Assembly: GCA_028282045.1 (NCBI GenBank) | Contig: JANQIS010000007.1 | Coordinates: 1-7,101 of the forward strand | Length of the DNA stretch: 7,101 bases | Direction of reading: 5' to 3' | Origin: Gammaproteobacteria bacterium | GTDB taxonomy: Bacteria; Pseudomonadota; Gammaproteobacteria; Francisellales; CACEW01 | Program-made: the position numbers and the translations under genes | The notes under the pieces: model-generated | Database searches by the model: none | Told to the model about the DNA's origin: nothing | The model's input: the letters and a program-made list of their open reading frames with translations, nothing else | Shown here: positions 5,467 through 7,101 of the stretch, one piece after another | How positions within the stretch are numbered: the first letter of the stretch is position 1 | Layout: every line of letters starts with the position of its first letter

Positions 5467-6282
5467 TCAACTAAAAGCTATTGCGCCGGTAATTAACTGC
5501 GGCAGCACACTGGCGGCCTGTTTGCCATAAAATAAGACTTCTTCATGATTGATCTGAGTATCAGACAAACCCGCAGCATAGTTACTCACCATCGACAGTG
5601 CGGCCACTTTCATGCCCAAATAGTGTGCCATAATTACTTCCTGCACTGTGGACATGCCGACCAAATCAGCGCCCATGGCCTTAAAAGCACGAATTTCCGC
5701 CGGTGTTTCATAACTCGGCCCTAACACACCGATATACACACCTTCGTAAATGGTCTGATTTAAGGACTGAGCGGCTTTCTTAAACCGTTGGCGTAATTGT
5801 GGGCAGTATGCAGTTTCCATCGGTAGAAACCTTGGGCCCAACCCATCATCATTAGGTCCAATCAAAATATTCTTACCGGTAAAGTTAATATGGTCGTTAA
5901 TCAACACTGCAGAGCCTAAGGGGATCTCAGTATTGAGTGAGCCGGTAGCATTCGTAACCACTAACTCTCGCACTCCCAGCCCTTTGAGCGTTAAGATAAA
6001 CAAGCGCAGATCAGCCATTTTAGCGCCCTCATACAAGTGCACTCGTCCTTTCATGCACACTACCGGACGATGATTCAAATAGCCCAACACCATAGTACCG
6101 GCATGACCTGCAACCGTGCTGACTGGAAACCCTGGAATATCACGATAGCTGATTTCAGCTACCGGGTTAATTTGATCGGCCAGTTGCCCTAAACCTGAAC
6201 CCAGAATCAATCCCACTTCGGGGCTAAAGTTATCAGGTAACTGCGCACAAATACTCTCAAGGACAGGTTTAGCAAGGTGCAT
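5467..6282 (-). CDS. punA: Purine nucleoside phosphorylase (PunA/XapA type, trimeric)
   Basis: Cleaves purine nucleosides such as inosine, guanosine or xanthosine with phosphate to free base and ribose 1-phosphate, in purine salvage. With the ATG at 6282 the protein has 271 residues, normal for the family. Marks are the phosphate-binding GSGLG (28-32), H60 in STVAGHAG, R80 and H82 in RVHLYEG, N111 in TNATGSLN, E192 in GPSYETPAEIR, M210 in GMSTVQEV and the base-binding N234 in SNYAAG. These correspond to human PNP S33, H64, R84, H86, N115, E201, M219 and N243. An in-frame TTG at 6294 would add four residues, but a GAGA element stands about 8 nt before the ATG while nothing precedes the TTG. 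The sequence resembles E. coli XapA throughout, yet substrate range cannot be told from it. The gene starts 39 nt after the tilS stop and is probably cotranscribed with it. Confidence 0.95.
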   Translation of the reverse strand: MHLAKPVLESICAQLPDNFSPEVGLILGSGLGQLADQINPVAEISYRDIPGFPVSTVAGHAGTMVLGYLNHRPVVCMKGRVHLYEGAKMADLRLFILTLKGLGVRELVVTNATGSLNTEIPLGSAVLINDHINFTGKNILIGPNDDGLGPRFLPMETAYCPQLRQRFKKAAQSLNQTIYEGVYIGVLGPSYETPAEIRAFKAMGADLVGMSTVQEVIMAHYLGMKVAALSMVSNYAAGLSDTQINHEEVLFYGKQAASVLPQLITGAIAFS

Positions 6283-6321
6283 AGCATATCTCAATTGTAA
6301 AAAAGCTAGCTATTATAACGT

Positions 6322-7101
6322 TCATTGGCAGGCCCAACCACCGATCACTGCAATAAGACGATCCCCGACAAATAACAACGGCAGACAAGCCCGTCGCCAC
6401 GGTGGAATGGCAAAAGCCTGATAGCAGTCTTTCAATGGTTTGGCATAAGACCATCCTATCGGTCGACATTGCTCACCACCACGACGGCTGCGCAAATAGA
6501 GTTCTTGAGGCAACTCACTCAAACCCAATTCCTGTATGTGTTGTGATGTGACTTCACCAAACCCCGGCACCATCACATTACTTTGGCCATCCCAGGCGAT
6601 TTCATAATCTTCAATATCGGTTATTATCGGCTGAGCAAACCAATATAATGTATCGCGATAACGGCGTAATTCACCCCCGCCCAGTTTGCATAACGGGTTG
6701 GCATGCGCTTTAGCGCCAATTACGGTGGTCACAATCGTGTTAAGTTGTTGTTGACTGGGAAGCGGCGCTGACTGTGCCTGTAAAAAAGCACGCAGTAACG
6801 CAGTACGTTGAGCCGGATCGCTGGGCAACATAGCCAATTGCAATGTATTATCGTGCATCATGGTTTGTAAATGCGCTTGTGCCCACACTTGCTCAATGGC
6901 CAGTGCTTGTTGACAATGCCGGGCAGCGGCATTCAAGTTATGGACAATCGCTGGCCAACGCATCGTAATCGCCGGCAAAATATGCTGACGGATATAATTG
7001 CGGTCAAAACGCTGATCAGTATTGGAAGGGTCATCAAACCAATTTAAACCATGTGCTGCAGCATAAGCTTGCAACTCAGCGCGTGAACAGGCCAGCAGTG
7101 G
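6322..7101 (-). CDS. tilS: tRNA(Ile)-lysidine synthase, N-terminus cut by window edge
   Basis: TilS uses ATP to attach lysine to C34 of tRNA-Ile(CAU), so that it reads AUA and is charged with isoleucine; the enzyme is essential in nearly all bacteria. The visible 259 residues start in the end of the PP-loop ATPase domain with PLLACSRAELQAYAAAHGL and the hallmark WFDDPSNTDQRFDRNYIR, followed by ILPAITMRWPAI. The linker and C-terminal TilS domains follow: a helical part with LPSDPAQRTALLRAFL, a YLRSRRGGEQCRP stretch, then PLKDCYQAFAIPPWRR and the closing LLFVGDRLIAVIGGWACQ. The ATP-binding SGGxDS loop lies beyond the edge. The reading frame is open through the right end of the window. It precedes the purine nucleoside phosphorylase gene with 39 nt between them, and no terminator is seen in the gap. 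Confidence 0.96.
   Translation of the reverse strand, partial: PLLACSRAELQAYAAAHGLNWFDDPSNTDQRFDRNYIRQHILPAITMRWPAIVHNLNAAARHCQQALAIEQVWAQAHLQTMMHDNTLQLAMLPSDPAQRTALLRAFLQAQSAPLPSQQQLNTIVTTVIGAKAHANPLCKLGGGELRRYRDTLYWFAQPIITDIEDYEIAWDGQSNVMVPGFGEVTSQHIQELGLSELPQELYLRSRRGGEQCRPIGWSYAKPLKDCYQAFAIPPWRRACLPLLFVGDRLIAVIGGWACQ

Noticed and set aside
5444..5473. TAGTT/AACTA inverted repeat between xerD and the phosphorylase gene
   Set aside because: The arms are only 5 bp and A+T-rich, the spacer is about 20 nt and no U-run follows, so it is not a convincing terminator.

Overview
The window looks like chromosomal DNA from a gammaproteobacterium with moderate to low G+C. XerD is close to the enterobacterial protein, down to its last residues (HHPRA) and its catalytic positions. 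The purine nucleoside phosphorylase resembles E. coli XapA. The GluRS has the form with an LSKR motif and a C-terminus ending in a PLRVALTG block. The genus cannot be fixed from the sequence alone.

Layout. Positions 1-2546 carry two aminoacyl-tRNA synthetase genes on the minus strand, gltX then cysS, 9 nt apart. cysS runs off the left edge. gltX has a -1 frameshift at a run of four A (1591-1594) that removes the anticodon-binding half. Positions 2794-3403 hold a plus-strand hicAB toxin-antitoxin module whose promoter contains a 20-bp near-palindrome, a likely HicB operator. Positions 3404-3811 are AT-rich and non-coding, and hold a direct repeat spaced like an OmpR-family regulator site in front of a -10 box. 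Positions 3812-4174 encode an acidic 120-residue protein of unknown function. Positions 4175-4400 look like an unannotated small RNA of the CsrB/RsmZ type, with nine GGA motifs in 122 nt, mostly in hairpin loops, and a strong intrinsic terminator. xerD follows on the plus strand (4545-5441). It converges with a minus-strand pair: tilS (entering from the right edge) and a purine nucleoside phosphorylase gene.

How the parts may work together. cysS, gltX and tilS all serve tRNA charging or decoding. XerD resolves chromosome dimers. The accessory part is the middle (2.7-4.4 kb). hicAB is probably self-regulated through its operator. The acidic-protein gene and the GGA-rich RNA lie head to tail with no terminator seen between them, so one regulated promoter at about 3670 could produce an mRNA whose 3' end sequesters CsrA/RsmA; a separate promoter for the RNA is also possible. 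This arrangement is the most interesting feature of the window.
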